Shown here in pieces: positions 40,593 to 50,300 of a stretch of DNA of 64,000 nucleotides. The notes under the pieces are model-generated. The model saw only the letters and a program-made list of their open reading frames with translations, was not told the DNA's origin and searched no databases. How positions within the stretch are numbered: position 1 is the stretch's first letter; every line of letters begins with the position of its first letter. Origin of the DNA: Pseudomonadota bacterium (GTDB lineage: Bacteria > Pseudomonadota > Alphaproteobacteria > Rhizobiales > Methylopilaceae); NCBI GenBank assembly GCA_023388965.1, contig JAEWFF010000004.1, positions 69,501-133,500 of the forward strand. Direction: 5' to 3'. The position numbers and the translations under genes were made by a program.

Positions 40593-40677
40593 TAGCGACG
40601 ATTTGTTGCTACTGCCCTCTTTGGGCGTTTCCTCCCTAGACTTGGCCGTTCGCTTCTGCGGACGGCCTCTTTCTTTT
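40593..40677 (+). ncRNA. Probable small RNA, MmgR/suhB-like
   Basis: The 402-base gap between two leftward protein genes contains a compact rightward RNA-like unit. Stem 1 is GTAGCGAC/GTTGCTAC (40593-40613, one G-U pair) with a GATTT loop. Next comes GCCC-TCTTT-GGGC (40615-40627), then the single-stranded GTTTCCTCCCTAGACTT, then a strong terminator. CTATAT at 40581-40586 could be the -10 box of a start near 40593; no good -35 is seen. The TTTGGGCGTTTCCTCCC core resembles, from memory, the alphaproteobacterial MmgR/suhB (alpha-r8) small RNA family, which has a similar length (about 77 nt). In Sinorhizobium MmgR limits polyhydroxybutyrate accumulation. Family identity is tentative; an RNA gene is well supported by structure. 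Confidence 0.7.
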
Positions 40678-40678
40678 C
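40645..40678 (+). terminator. Rho-independent terminator of the small RNA
   Basis: A 10-base-pair stem (GGCCGTTCGC/GCGGACGGCC, one G-U pair) with a TTCT loop is followed by TCTTTCTTTT. It points rightward, but no rightward protein gene lies upstream within 1.5 kb, so it must end a non-coding transcript. Confidence 0.88.
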
Positions 40679-40795
40679 GGGGACCTTTTTGCTGCCGCCT
40701 CATCGGCGCAGCCGCGCCGGGGCTGGTTCCGCGTCCCTCGCGCACCCCGACGCTTTCCCCGATTCCTTCCCGGCCCTTTTCCCAGATAGCAGAAC

Positions 40796-40815
40796 GGCGG
40801 CCTTTTGAGGCCGCC
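40796..40815 (-). terminator. Hairpin after the BON gene, weak terminator candidate
   Basis: A perfect 8-base-pair stem (GGCGGCCT/AGGCCGCC) with a 4-base loop lies 32 bases after the BON-protein stop. No T run follows in either direction, so it could be a terminator or an mRNA 3-prime stabiliser. Confidence 0.4.
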
Positions 40816-40847
40816 GCCCGGTGCGATTTCAGAACGGGCTGTTGGGA

Positions 40848-41627
40848 TCACGTCCCGAAAAACGCGCCTTTCTTCCGGCCTTCGCGCTCCTCGCGCGTTT
40901 CCTCGGCGCCCGAGGCGACACGCAGATTGTTCTGCACATGCGAGACGCCCGAGCAGCGTTCGGCCAGATCCTCGACCCGGCGGCGGGCGCTGCGGCTGTC
41001 GACCGTGCCCGTCAGGGTCACTTCGCTGCCGGAGACCTCGATCTCGATCTCGGTCGCGTCGATATAGGGATCGTCCGTCAACTTGTCGGAGATGTCCTCG
41101 CGGATGCGCTCGTCGGAACGGCGATAGCCTTTCGGCCCGCGCCCCTGATGGCGCGCATCCATTTCGCGGCGCCGCTCGGCGTCGTCATCGCCGAACCAGG
41201 ACGCGACCTCGTCGCCGGCGCGATCCCAGAAGCCGCGCTCGCCGTCGCGCCCCGCCCAGCGGCGGTCGTCGTCCCAATCGCGGCGCGCGCGGCGAAGATC
41301 GCCCGCGCCGTCGCCGCGGCCGTAGAGATGGCGCTGTCCATACGCATAATCGGACGAGAAATCGCCCTCGAGATCCCGGCGTGCGCTGCGCGGTACGGCC
41401 GGGCGCGGCGCGCTTTCATAGCCTCCGCGCCAGCCGCGTTCGCGATCGCCATAACCGTAGGTCGAGGGAGAACGCGAACGCAGAAGCCGGTAATTCGTCA
41501 TGCCGGATTCGCCATAGCCGAGGCCGTAATCGTCCTCGCCGACAATATCCCGATCATAGAAATCCCGTTCGCCGCCGGGTTGACGATAGCTGCGTTCGTC
41601 GCGCCAGCGATAATCGCGATCCGCCAT
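40848..41627 (-). CDS. BON domain protein
   Basis: 259 residues. The first 165 are polar and rich in Arg, Asp, Gly and Tyr (RDYRWRDERSYRQPGGERDF) with no signal peptide. A BON domain follows at about 172-240 (DDPYIDATEIEIEVSGSEVT then VDSRSARRRVEDLAERCSGV and NNLRV). BON domains bind lipid or are found in stress and osmotic-shock proteins such as OsmY. A cytoplasmic location is suggested by the missing export signal. A stress role is inferred from the family. Confidence 0.85.
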   Translation of the reverse strand: MADRDYRWRDERSYRQPGGERDFYDRDIVGEDDYGLGYGESGMTNYRLLRSRSPSTYGYGDRERGWRGGYESAPRPAVPRSARRDLEGDFSSDYAYGQRHLYGRGDGAGDLRRARRDWDDDRRWAGRDGERGFWDRAGDEVASWFGDDDAERRREMDARHQGRGPKGYRRSDERIREDISDKLTDDPYIDATEIEIEVSGSEVTLTGTVDSRSARRRVEDLAERCSGVSHVQNNLRVASGAEETREEREGRKKGAFFGT

Positions 41628-41737
41628 TGGAAACCTCCCTCATTGCTGTCTGGATGGGACGGCGCACGAATTGCAGCCGCCCTCTCCTGTGTTGAACGCG
41701 AGCCTCTGCCGACGGTTCCGGCCCGCACAGCCTGCGT

Positions 41738-42004
41738 TCATTTCGAAAAGGGATTCTTCGCGTCCGTGCCGCCCTTCACGGGCTTGTCCTTCTCGGCGAT
41801 GCCGTCGGCGCCTTCCTGCTCGTCGCCACGGCCCCAATCGCGTCCGGTATCGGCTGTCGATGCGCCCGTATTGCCACGGCCTGCCGGGCCGCCGCCGACC
41901 TCGTCGCGCCCGCCGCCGCCATAGCTTTTGTGCTCCGGCACGGGCTTGGCCTTGCCCGCGCCGCTCTGGCCGTGGCTCGTTTCAGTCCTGGTGGGATTTG
42001 CCAT
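41738..42004 (-). CDS. Small hydrophilic hypothetical protein
   Basis: 88 residues from the ATG at 42004, which has AGGAG 8 bases upstream. The protein is almost entirely Gly, Asp, Lys, Glu, Thr and Pro (GRDEVGGGPAGRGNTG, ending DAKNPFSK) and is probably disordered. No family recognised; the composition resembles hydrophilic stress proteins. It lies between the BON gene and cysNC. Confidence 0.6.
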   Translation of the reverse strand: MANPTRTETSHGQSGAGKAKPVPEHKSYGGGGRDEVGGGPAGRGNTGASTADTGRDWGRGDEQEGADGIAEKDKPVKGGTDAKNPFSK

Positions 42005-42076
42005 TGTGAGGTTCTCCTTCACGGGAGAAACCCCACGGCCCGCCTTGCGGTTTCATCGCCCCGGTCTGAGGCTCGG

Positions 42077-43990
42077 TCAGGGGCTCGCCCAGTTCTCGCC
42101 GGCGATGGCCTGCGCGCGCAGATAATCCAGCACGCGGTCGGCGAGCGCCCCGGCATCGGCTTCGAGCGTCTTCAGATGCAGATCGGGATCGAGCGGCGCT
42201 TCATAGGGCGCCGATATGCCGGTGAAATTCTCGACCTCCCCGGCCAGCGCGCGCGCATACAACCCTTTCGGATCGCGCCTGATGCACTCTTCCAGAGGCG
42301 TATCGACAAAGACCTCGATGAACTCGCCCTCATCGACAATGGAGCGGATGAAATCGCGCTCGCGGCGATAGGGCGAGATGAACGAGCACAGGACGATCAG
42401 CCCGGCATCGACGAACAGTTTCGCGACCTCGCCGACGCGGCGGATATTCTCCTGCCGGTCGGTGGCGGAAAATCCGAGATCGCGGTTGAGACCGTGGCGC
42501 AGATTGTCGCCGTCGAGCATGTAGGTATGGTGGCCGGCGGCGTTGAGCTTGCGCTCGATATGGCGCGCAATCGACGATTTGCCGGAGCCCGACAGGCCGG
42601 TGAACCACAAAATGACCGGCTTCTGATATTTGTTGCCCGCGCGCGTCGCCTTGTCGACGGCAAGATCCTCGCGATGGACATTGGTGGCGCGGCGCAGCGA
42701 GCGGACGACCATGCCCGCCGCCGCCGTCTCATTGGTCGAACGGTCGACCAGGATGAAGGCGCCGGTGCCGCGATTGTCCGCGTACGAATCGAAGGCGACG
42801 GGAATCGCGGTCTGGATTTCGCACAGCGCGATCTCGTTGAGGCCGACATCCTTGCCGGGCTCCTGCGCCAGAGTATTGACGTCGATCCGATGGGTGATGG
42901 CGGATATGGCGGCCGGAACCCAGCGCGTGCCGATCCGCATCATGTAGGAACGCCCGGGCGTCAGCCTCGTTTCGCTCATCCAGATGACATGCGCTAAAAT
43001 GCCGTCCGCCACATCGGGCCGGCTTTTCGGATCGGTCAGCACATCGCCGCGTGCGATGTCGAGTTCCTCAGCAAGAACGAGGGTAACGGCATCCTGCGCG
43101 CCGGCCTCATCGAGATCGCCATCGGCGGTGACGATGCGCGTCACCTTCGTCGTGCGGCCGGAACCCGCGACCGTGATCTCGTCGCCGGGACGCACGCGGC
43201 CGGACGCGACGGTTCCCGAAAAGCCGCGGAAATCGAGATCGGGCCGGTTGACCCATTGGACCGGGAAACGGAACGCCGCATCCGCCAGCCCGCTGCCGAC
43301 CTCGACGGATTCGAGATGCGCGATCAGGCTCGGCCCGCGATACCAGGGCGTATTGGCGGACAGGGCCGTCACGTTGTCGCCATAGCGCGCCGACAGCGGT
43401 ATCGGCAGGACCGATGTAAAACCGAGATCGGTCGCGAAAGCGGAGAACTCGGCGACGATGCGCCGGAACACGGCCTCGTCGTAATCGACAAGATCGATCT
43501 TGTTGATCGCCAGCACGACATTGCGCACGCCGAGCAGCGAGCAGATGAAGGCATGTCGCTTCGTCTGTACGAGAACGCCCTTGCGCGCGTCGATCAGGAT
43601 GATGGCGAGATCGGCGGTCGAGGCGCCGGTCGCCATATTGCGCGTATATTGTTCGTGTCCGGGCGTGTCGGCGACGATGAAGCTGCGCCGCGGCGTCGCG
43701 AAGAAGCGGTAGGCGACATCGATGGTGATGCCCTGCTCGCGCTCGGCTTCCAGGCCGTCCACCAAGAGCGCGAAGTCGATCTCCTCGCCGGTCGTGCCGT
43801 GCTTCTTCGAATCCTTTTCCAGCGTGGTGAGCTGGTCCTCGAAGATGGTCTTGGATTCGAACAGGAGGCGGCCGATCAGGGTCGATTTCCCGTCATCCAC
43901 CGAGCCGCAGGTGATGAAGCGCAGAAGATTGCCGTCGCCGGCCTTGCGGGCGGCCTCCGGCGCGGTACGGGTGGCGAGCGCGGTGTCCAT
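42077..43990 (-). CDS. cysN/cysC: Bifunctional sulfate adenylyltransferase subunit 1 / adenylylsulfate kinase (CysN-CysC fusion)
   Basis: 637 residues. The N-terminal about 430 are the GTPase CysN with G1 GSVDDGKST, G3 DTPGHE and NKID; GTP hydrolysis drives APS formation with CysD. The C-terminal about 190 are the APS kinase CysC with P-loop GLSGSGKSS and the motif RDPKGLYARA, which makes PAPS. The fusion is the NodQ-like form known in rhizobia and other proteobacteria. The ATG overlaps the cysD stop by one base (TGATG). The pathway feeds assimilatory sulfate reduction or sulfotransfer. Confidence 0.96.
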   Translation of the reverse strand: MDTALATRTAPEAARKAGDGNLLRFITCGSVDDGKSTLIGRLLFESKTIFEDQLTTLEKDSKKHGTTGEEIDFALLVDGLEAEREQGITIDVAYRFFATPRRSFIVADTPGHEQYTRNMATGASTADLAIILIDARKGVLVQTKRHAFICSLLGVRNVVLAINKIDLVDYDEAVFRRIVAEFSAFATDLGFTSVLPIPLSARYGDNVTALSANTPWYRGPSLIAHLESVEVGSGLADAAFRFPVQWVNRPDLDFRGFSGTVASGRVRPGDEITVAGSGRTTKVTRIVTADGDLDEAGAQDAVTLVLAEELDIARGDVLTDPKSRPDVADGILAHVIWMSETRLTPGRSYMMRIGTRWVPAAISAITHRIDVNTLAQEPGKDVGLNEIALCEIQTAIPVAFDSYADNRGTGAFILVDRSTNETAAAGMVVRSLRRATNVHREDLAVDKATRAGNKYQKPVILWFTGLSGSGKSSIARHIERKLNAAGHHTYMLDGDNLRHGLNRDLGFSATDRQENIRRVGEVAKLFVDAGLIVLCSFISPYRRERDFIRSIVDEGEFIEVFVDTPLEECIRRDPKGLYARALAGEVENFTGISAPYEAPLDPDLHLKTLEADAGALADRVLDYLRAQAIAGENWASP

Positions 43991-44940
43991 CAGAAATAGC
44001 CCTCGCGCTTTTTCTTTTCCATCGAGCCGCTTTCGTCGCTGTCGATCAGGCGGCCCTGACGCTCGGAGGTACGTGCAATCGTCATCTCCTCGACGATCGC
44101 TTCCAGCGTGTCGGCGCCGCTTTCGATGGCGCCGGTCAGGGGATAGCAGCCGAGCGTGCGGAACCGCACGAGCTTCATTGCGGGCGTCTCGCCCGGCTCC
44201 ATCGGCAGACGCTCGTCATCGACCAGAATCCACGTGCCGGAGCGCTTCACCACCGGCCGCTCCTTGGCGAAATAGAGCGGCACGATGGGGATGTTCTCGG
44301 TCTGTATGTATTTCCAGATATCGAGCTCGGTCCAGTTCGACAGCGGGAAGACGCGGATCGATTCACCCTGCCGGATGCGCGTGTTGAACAGGCTCCACAG
44401 TTCCGGGCGCTGGCCGCGCGGGTCCCAGGCATGGTTGGCGTTGCGGAACGAGAAGATGCGCTCCTTGGCGCGGCTTTTCTCCTCGTCGCGCCGCGCGCCG
44501 CCGAAGGCCGCATCGAAGCCGTATTTGTCGAGCGCCTGCTTCAGCCCCTCGGTCTTCATCACATTCGTATGGACCTGCGAGCCGGAGGCGATGGGATTGA
44601 TGCCCCGGCGCACGCCGTCTTCGTTGATATGCACGATGAGATCGAACCCATATCGTCTGGCCATCTCGTCGCGGAAGGCGATCATTTCGCGGAACTTCCA
44701 CGTCGTATCGACATGCAGGAACGGAAACGGCGGCTTGCCCGGATAGAACGCCTTCATGGCCAGATGGACCATGACGCTCGAATCCTTACCGATCGAATAG
44801 AGCATCACCGGATTGGCGAATTCGGCCGCCACCTCGCGCATGATGGCGATGGATTCGGCTTCAAGGCGTTTCAGATGAGCGTGCAATGTGGGCGGCTTTC
44901 CGAGCTGGGTGAGCGAATTTACGCCACCGCCTCTCCACAT
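43990..44940 (-). CDS. cysD: Sulfate adenylyltransferase subunit 2
   Basis: 316 residues from the ATG at 44940. The catalytic ATP-sulfurylase subunit of the PP-loop type: PVMLYSIGKDSSVMVHLAMK carries the SxGKDS motif, and GARRDEEKSRAKERIFSFRN and LSNWTELDIWKYIQ are typical. The first 18 residues (WRGGGVNSLTQLGKPPT) are not conserved, and no ribosome binding site precedes the ATG. A TTG at residue 19 (before HAHLKRLEAESI) is a realistic alternative start. An AT-rich promoter-like strip lies directly upstream. Confidence 0.95.
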   Translation of the reverse strand: MWRGGGVNSLTQLGKPPTLHAHLKRLEAESIAIMREVAAEFANPVMLYSIGKDSSVMVHLAMKAFYPGKPPFPFLHVDTTWKFREMIAFRDEMARRYGFDLIVHINEDGVRRGINPIASGSQVHTNVMKTEGLKQALDKYGFDAAFGGARRDEEKSRAKERIFSFRNANHAWDPRGQRPELWSLFNTRIRQGESIRVFPLSNWTELDIWKYIQTENIPIVPLYFAKERPVVKRSGTWILVDDERLPMEPGETPAMKLVRFRTLGCYPLTGAIESGADTLEAIVEEMTIARTSERQGRLIDSDESGSMEKKKREGYF

Positions 44941-44990
44941 GCAATATATGGGAAAATAATATTTATACTTTAATATGATGTATATTTGGA
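44941..44990 (-). promoter_or_regulatory. AT-rich promoter region of cysD-cysNC with LysR-type box
   Basis: The most AT-rich strip noticed in the window lies immediately upstream of cysD. It contains TATAC-N11-GTATA (44964-44984), the T-N11-A inverted repeat typical of LysR-type regulators such as CysB. No exact -35/-10 could be assigned. It overlaps the last codons of the neighbouring gene. Confidence 0.55.
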
Positions 44991-45418
44991 CGGCGACTGT
45001 TCCTCAGATCGCGCCACCCGACAACTGCCTGAGCGGCCAGTACGAGCCAGCATAGAGCTGCCCCCGCCGCGAAGACCGGCCGGACGGGCCCGGTGTAAAA
45101 GGCGACCCAGCTCGCCGATCCGGCCAATATCGTGGTCGTCAGAAGACCGGCGAAATACCGCACCACCCTGAAAAGCAAGGACGGCTGCCGCCGCGGACCG
45201 GCACGGCCGGCCTGCGCCAGAGCCGCAATAAGAAGCCCGAGGCCCGCGCACAGGAGCACCAGCCCGCCGAGGCCGATCGCCCAGAGCGGCACAGGCAGCG
45301 AACCGGGTTCGGGAGCGATGACGCCAAGCCCGATCAGAGCGAAGAAACCGCCCGGCAGGACGAGCAGCACCGCGAGCGATGCGGCGCCGAGCAAAGAGCG
45401 GCTGGCGTTCTCGGACAT
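44963..45418 (-). CDS. Four-helix membrane protein of unknown function
   Basis: 151 residues from the ATG at 45418 (MSENASRSLLGAASLAVLLV). Four predicted membrane helices (about 9-33, 43-68, 86-107 and 113-134), with a basic cytoplasmic loop (GRAGPRRQPS). No family recognised. It follows glgB on the same strand by 32 bases. The last codons, unlike the rest, are AT-rich and overlap the cysD promoter strip (RRPNIHHIKV), which suggests the original end was altered. Confidence 0.6.
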   Translation of the reverse strand: MSENASRSLLGAASLAVLLVLPGGFFALIGLGVIAPEPGSLPVPLWAIGLGGLVLLCAGLGLLIAALAQAGRAGPRRQPSLLFRVVRYFAGLLTTTILAGSASWVAFYTGPVRPVFAAGAALCWLVLAAQAVVGWRDLRNSRRPNIHHIKV

Positions 45419-45450
45419 AAGCGATTGATACCATGCCACCGCGCGAGCGG

Positions 45451-47355
45451 TCAGGTCTGGCCGCGCCGCTCGAAAATCATGGTCGAGAGCGGCGGCAGGG
45501 TCAGACTGAGCGAATGGGGCCGCGCATGGCTGCCGATAGGATCGGCGAACACGCCGCCCTGATTGCCGATATTGGCGCCGTTGTAGATACCGGCATCGGT
45601 GTTCAGCGCCTCGCGATAGAAGCCCGGATAGGGAACGCCGATGCGGTATTCGTGGCGCGGCACCGGCGTGAAGTTGGATACGACGACGGCGATGTCGTCC
45701 TCCGTCTCGCCCCTGCGCAGCCAGGCGATGACGCTGTTGTCGCTGTCGTCCGAGCAGATCCATTCAAAGCCCGCCTGCTCGCAATCGCGCTCATGCAGCG
45801 CCGGAATCTCGCGGTACAGACGGTTGAGATCGCGCACCAGCCTGCGCACGCCGTCATGGACGGGATATTGCAGAACATGCCAATCGAGGCTGGCATCGTG
45901 GTTCCATTCCCCGACCTGGCCGAATTCGCAGCCCATGAACAGAAGCTTCTTGCCGGGATGCCCGTACATGAAGCCGAGATAGGCACGCAGATTAGCGAAA
46001 CGCTGCCATTCGTCGCCGGGCATGCGGCCGAGCAGCGAGCCCTTGCCGTGCACCACCTCGTCATGGCTGATCGGAAGGATGAAATTCTCGGTGAAGGCGT
46101 AAAGCAGGCCGAATGTCAGGTCGTTGTGATGATAGCGGCGATGGATCGGGTCCTGCTGCATGAAGCGCAGCGTGTCGTGCATCCAGCCCATATTCCATTT
46201 GAAGCCGAAGCCGAGCCCGCCGGCATAGGTGGGGTGCGAGACGCCCGGCCATGCCGTCGATTCCTCGGCAATCGTCATGACGCCCGGCGCGCTCGCATAG
46301 GCGGTCTCGTTCATGCGACGCAGGAAATCGATGGCTTCGAGGTTTTCATTGCCGCCGTAGCGGTTGGGAATCCACTCGCCGGCTTTGCGCGAATAATCGA
46401 GGTACAGCATGGAAGCGACCGCATCCACGCGCAGGCCGTCGAGGTGATATTTCTCCAGCCAGAAACGCGCATTGGCCACGAGGAACGCCGCGACCTCCGC
46501 CCGGCCGAAATTGTATATGTAGGTACCCCAATCCTGATGGAATCCCTGCCGCGGATCGGCGTGTTCGTAAAGATGCGTTCCGTCGAACCGGCCGAGCCCG
46601 TGCCCGTCGATCGGGAAATGGCCGGGCACCCAATCGAGCAGGACGCCGATGCCCGCCGCGTGCGCGGCTTCCATGAAATACTGGAAATCCTCGGGCGAGC
46701 CGTGGCGGCTCGTCGGCGCGAACAGGGAAACCGGCTGATAGCCCCACGAACCGTCGAACGGATATTCCATGATCGGCAGAAGCTCGATATGGCTGAAGCC
46801 CATATCCTGCACATACGGGATCAGCTTTTCGGCTAGCTCGCGATAGGTCAGCGGGCGATTGCCTTCGTCCGCAACACGCATCCACGAAGCCAGATGCACT
46901 TCATAGATCGACATCGGTTTCCTGCGCGGATCGCCCTCGGCACGCGCTTTCATCCAGTCCGAATCGTTCCACGCGAAATCCGGCTCGCCGTAGAGTATGG
47001 ATGCCGTTTCGGGGCGGACCTGCGCCGAAAACGCCACGGGATCGGACTTCAGCGGCAGAAGGTGCCCGTCCGGCCCCTCGATCTCGAATTTGTAATGCTC
47101 GCCGCGGGTCAGGCCCGGAATGAAAAGCTCCCAGACGCCGCAATCCCCGCGATGGGTCATGATATGCGTGCGGCCGTCCCAATGATTGAAATCGCCGACC
47201 ACGCTGACGCGCCGCGCATTGGGCGCCCAGACCGAAAAGACGAAGCCCGCTTCTTCGCCGCGCCAGGCTTCGTGCGCGCCGAGCACGCGATAGGGCCCAT
47301 CGGAACCGATCTGTGTAATGCGCCACAATTCGTGATCGGGGATGACATGCTGCAC
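45451..47355 (-). CDS. glgB: 1,4-alpha-glucan branching enzyme GlgB
   Basis: 634 residues. It forms alpha-1,6 branches in glycogen-like glucan. A single CBM48 domain (about 35-125, FVFSVWAPNARRVSVVGDFN) is followed by the GH13 barrel with nucleophile Asp in LDGLRVDAVASMLY, acid Glu in TIAEESTAWPG and Asp in ISHDEVVHGKGSL, then a beta-sandwich. The extra N-terminal domain of E. coli GlgB (about 730 residues) is absent. The start is GTG at 47355 and shares its first base with the treS TAG. It belongs to the GlgE cluster. Confidence 0.96.
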   Translation of the reverse strand: MQHVIPDHELWRITQIGSDGPYRVLGAHEAWRGEEAGFVFSVWAPNARRVSVVGDFNHWDGRTHIMTHRGDCGVWELFIPGLTRGEHYKFEIEGPDGHLLPLKSDPVAFSAQVRPETASILYGEPDFAWNDSDWMKARAEGDPRRKPMSIYEVHLASWMRVADEGNRPLTYRELAEKLIPYVQDMGFSHIELLPIMEYPFDGSWGYQPVSLFAPTSRHGSPEDFQYFMEAAHAAGIGVLLDWVPGHFPIDGHGLGRFDGTHLYEHADPRQGFHQDWGTYIYNFGRAEVAAFLVANARFWLEKYHLDGLRVDAVASMLYLDYSRKAGEWIPNRYGGNENLEAIDFLRRMNETAYASAPGVMTIAEESTAWPGVSHPTYAGGLGFGFKWNMGWMHDTLRFMQQDPIHRRYHHNDLTFGLLYAFTENFILPISHDEVVHGKGSLLGRMPGDEWQRFANLRAYLGFMYGHPGKKLLFMGCEFGQVGEWNHDASLDWHVLQYPVHDGVRRLVRDLNRLYREIPALHERDCEQAGFEWICSDDSDNSVIAWLRRGETEDDIAVVVSNFTPVPRHEYRIGVPYPGFYREALNTDAGIYNGANIGNQGGVFADPIGSHARPHSLSLTLPPLSTMIFERRGQT

Positions 47356-50300
47356 TAGGCGTTGTCCTCGTCGAGCACGGACAGAACGCCGCGCACCGGC
47401 GTCTCTATCCAGTCCGGCCGGTTATCGGCCTCGTAGGAAACCTCGTAGAAGGCCTTCGCCAACAGATGGAGGCGCAGAAGGTTCCGGCGGGTTTCGGGAT
47501 CGTCGGTCCAGATCGCGCTGCCGCGCGCCGCGCGCTCATAGCCGGCGAGAAACGCATCGGAGACGAGCCTCTTGAACTCGGCAGCAACGCTTTCGACGCG
47601 CGAAGCAACATGCGACAGCCGCGCGCTGACTTCGCGGCTCGCCGTTTCCGTCGCGTAGGCATAGCTGCGCAGCATGCCCGCTATATCGCGGATGGGCGAG
47701 AATTTGCCGCGCCGCTCCTCGGCGGAACGCGACGGCTCGCCCTCGAAATCGACGATGTAAAGATCGCTGTCGGCCACCAGAACCTGGCCAAGATGGAAAT
47801 CGCCGTGAATACGCGCTTTCACCGCCTCGCGCGGCGTGAAGACGAGCTTGTCGATCGCCGCCATGATTTCCTCGCGCCGGTCGAACAGGCGCTCCATGTC
47901 CGGCGTCAAATGCGCAAGCGCGATCCTGCCGAGCTTGTCGAACGCCGCTTCCGCGCGCAGCCGGCAATCGGCAGCGGCGGCCTCGACATCCTCCCGCGTC
48001 AGGGGCTCGACAGTGAAGGCGGAATTCTCCGTCGGGGTGCCAAGCGCGCGGTGCAGTTCGGCCGTACGGACGCCGAGAAGATCGCTGTAACGCATGAACC
48101 CTTCGAACACTTCATCGACGGGCGGCGCGTCCTTTTCGGGAACGAGCGCATAGGTTTCGAGTTCGCGCCGCAGCGCTTCCAGCGTCTGCCCCCACGCATC
48201 GCCCTGATGCGGAACATAGCTCTGCATGATGGCGAGCGCGGCGGGCGTGCCGTCCTGCCCGATATATTCGACAGAACCGAGCATGGTCGGCGTGTTCTCA
48301 TAGCCGACCTCGGTGAGGAAACGGCCGACCTCGATCTCGGGATGCAGCCCGTTCTGCACGCGGCGATAGAGCTTCAGCATGATCTTGCCGCCGAAGATGA
48401 TCGAGGTGTTCGACTGCTCGCCCTGATAGCGGCGCGGAACATTGTCGCCTTCGCGCGGATCGCCAAGCTCCGCGAGCGCCTGCGCGAATTGCGCGGTGGT
48501 TTCGAACAGAAGGCGGCCGCCGTCGCGCGTTGCGAAGTTCGCACCGTTCTTCAGCGCGTTGAGAATGGCAAGGCCGAATTCGGGCGATGCGGCGGCATCG
48601 TAAAGCAGTCCGACGCGCGGGCCGCGCCGCACCCGCGCGAGCGCGCACGGCACCAGCGCCTCGTTTTCGCGCTCCTCGATGGCCAGCGGCAGCGAATAGA
48701 CATGGCTGGCGCCGCTTGCAAAATCCACGCGCACGCGCGGCCAGGTGAATGTGTCCGCACCGGCGCTGTCGCGCATCACGGCATGGTCGATCACTTCGAC
48801 GCGCGCAATCGTGTCGCTCTTGCCGCCGAACCAGCGCTGGCGCGGCAGGAAAGCGGGCGCCGCCGTTTTCTCGAACGCGATCTGTTCGCGCGCGCGGAAC
48901 AGGCTGTCCGGCGTTCCCTGAATGACGAGCGTGAACAGTTCCGGCGCGGCCAGAGCCGGCGCCTGCTCCTGCCGCGCTTCGCTGAGCGCGAACCAGTAGA
49001 ACCCATAGGCCGGCAGCGTGAGCAGATAAGGAAGCTCGCCGATGCGCGGAAATTCGGTGCCGCCGGTCAGTTCGACCGGCACGCTGCCATTGTGTTCCGA
49101 CATATCGAGTTCAACCGCCTGCGGCGCGCGCGACAGATTGGCGACGCACAGGATCTTCTCGCCGTCGTATTCACGCAGATAAGCGAGCACTTTGCGGTTT
49201 GCGGGATAAAGGAAGCGCTGCGTGCCGCGCCCGAATGCGCGGAAATTGCGCCGCACCGCGATCATGCGGCGCAGCCAGTTGAGCAGGCTCGACGGCGAGC
49301 GAAGCTGCGCCTCGACGTTCACGGCCTCATAGCCGTAGATCGGGTCCTGAATCGCGGGCAGGAAAAGCCGCGCCGGATCGACGCGCGAGAAGCCGCCATT
49401 GCGGTCCGGCGACCATTGCATCGGCGTACGCACGCCGTCGCGGTCGCCGAGATAGATGTTGTCGCCCATGCCGATTTCGTCGCCGTAATAGAGGAACGGC
49501 GTGCCCGGCATGGAGAACAGAAGCGAATTCAGAAGCTCGATCTTGCGGCGGTCGTTTTCCAGAAGCGGCGCGAGGCGGCGTCGGATACCGAGATTGATGC
49601 GCGCGCGCCGGTCTCCGGCATAAAAGCTCCACAGATAATCGCGCTCGGTTTCCGTCACCATTTCGAGCGTCAGTTCGTCGTGATTGCGCAGGAAGATCGC
49701 CCATTGGCAGCCGTCGGGAATGTCCGGCGTCTGGCGCATGATATCGGTGATCGGGTGCCGGTCCTCCTGCGCGATGCCCATATACATACGCGGCATCAGC
49801 GGGAAGTGGAACGCCATATGGCATTCGTCGCCCTCGCCGAAATAGGGCGCGGTGTCCTCGGGCCATTGATTGGCCTCGGCCAGCAGCATGCGGTCGGAAT
49901 AGGAGCGGTCGAGCGCCTGGCGGATGCGCTTGATGACGCCATGCGTCTCGTCGAGATTCTCGCAGTTCGTGCCGTCGCGCTCGATCAGATAGGGGATCGC
50001 GTCCAGACGCAGGCCGTCGACGCCCATGTCCAGCCAGTAGCGCATGGTCTGGATGACGGACGCGATGACGCGCGGATTGTCGAAGTTCAGGTCCGGCTGG
50101 TGCGAATAGAAGCGGTGCCAGAAGAAGGCTTTCGCCTCCTCGTCCCAGGTCCAGTTCGATTTCTCGGTGTCGAGGAAGATGATGCGCGTATCGGCATATT
50201 CCGTGCCGGTGTCCGACCAGACATAGAAATCGCGGGCGGGCGAACCCTTCTTGGCGCGCCGCGCGCGCTGGAACCAGGGATGCTGGTCGCTTGTGTGGTT

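Noticed and set aside
41930..42997. 355-codon rightward open frame over cysNC
   Set aside because: Antisense to the CysN-CysC fusion, whose two nucleotide-binding motifs are intact.
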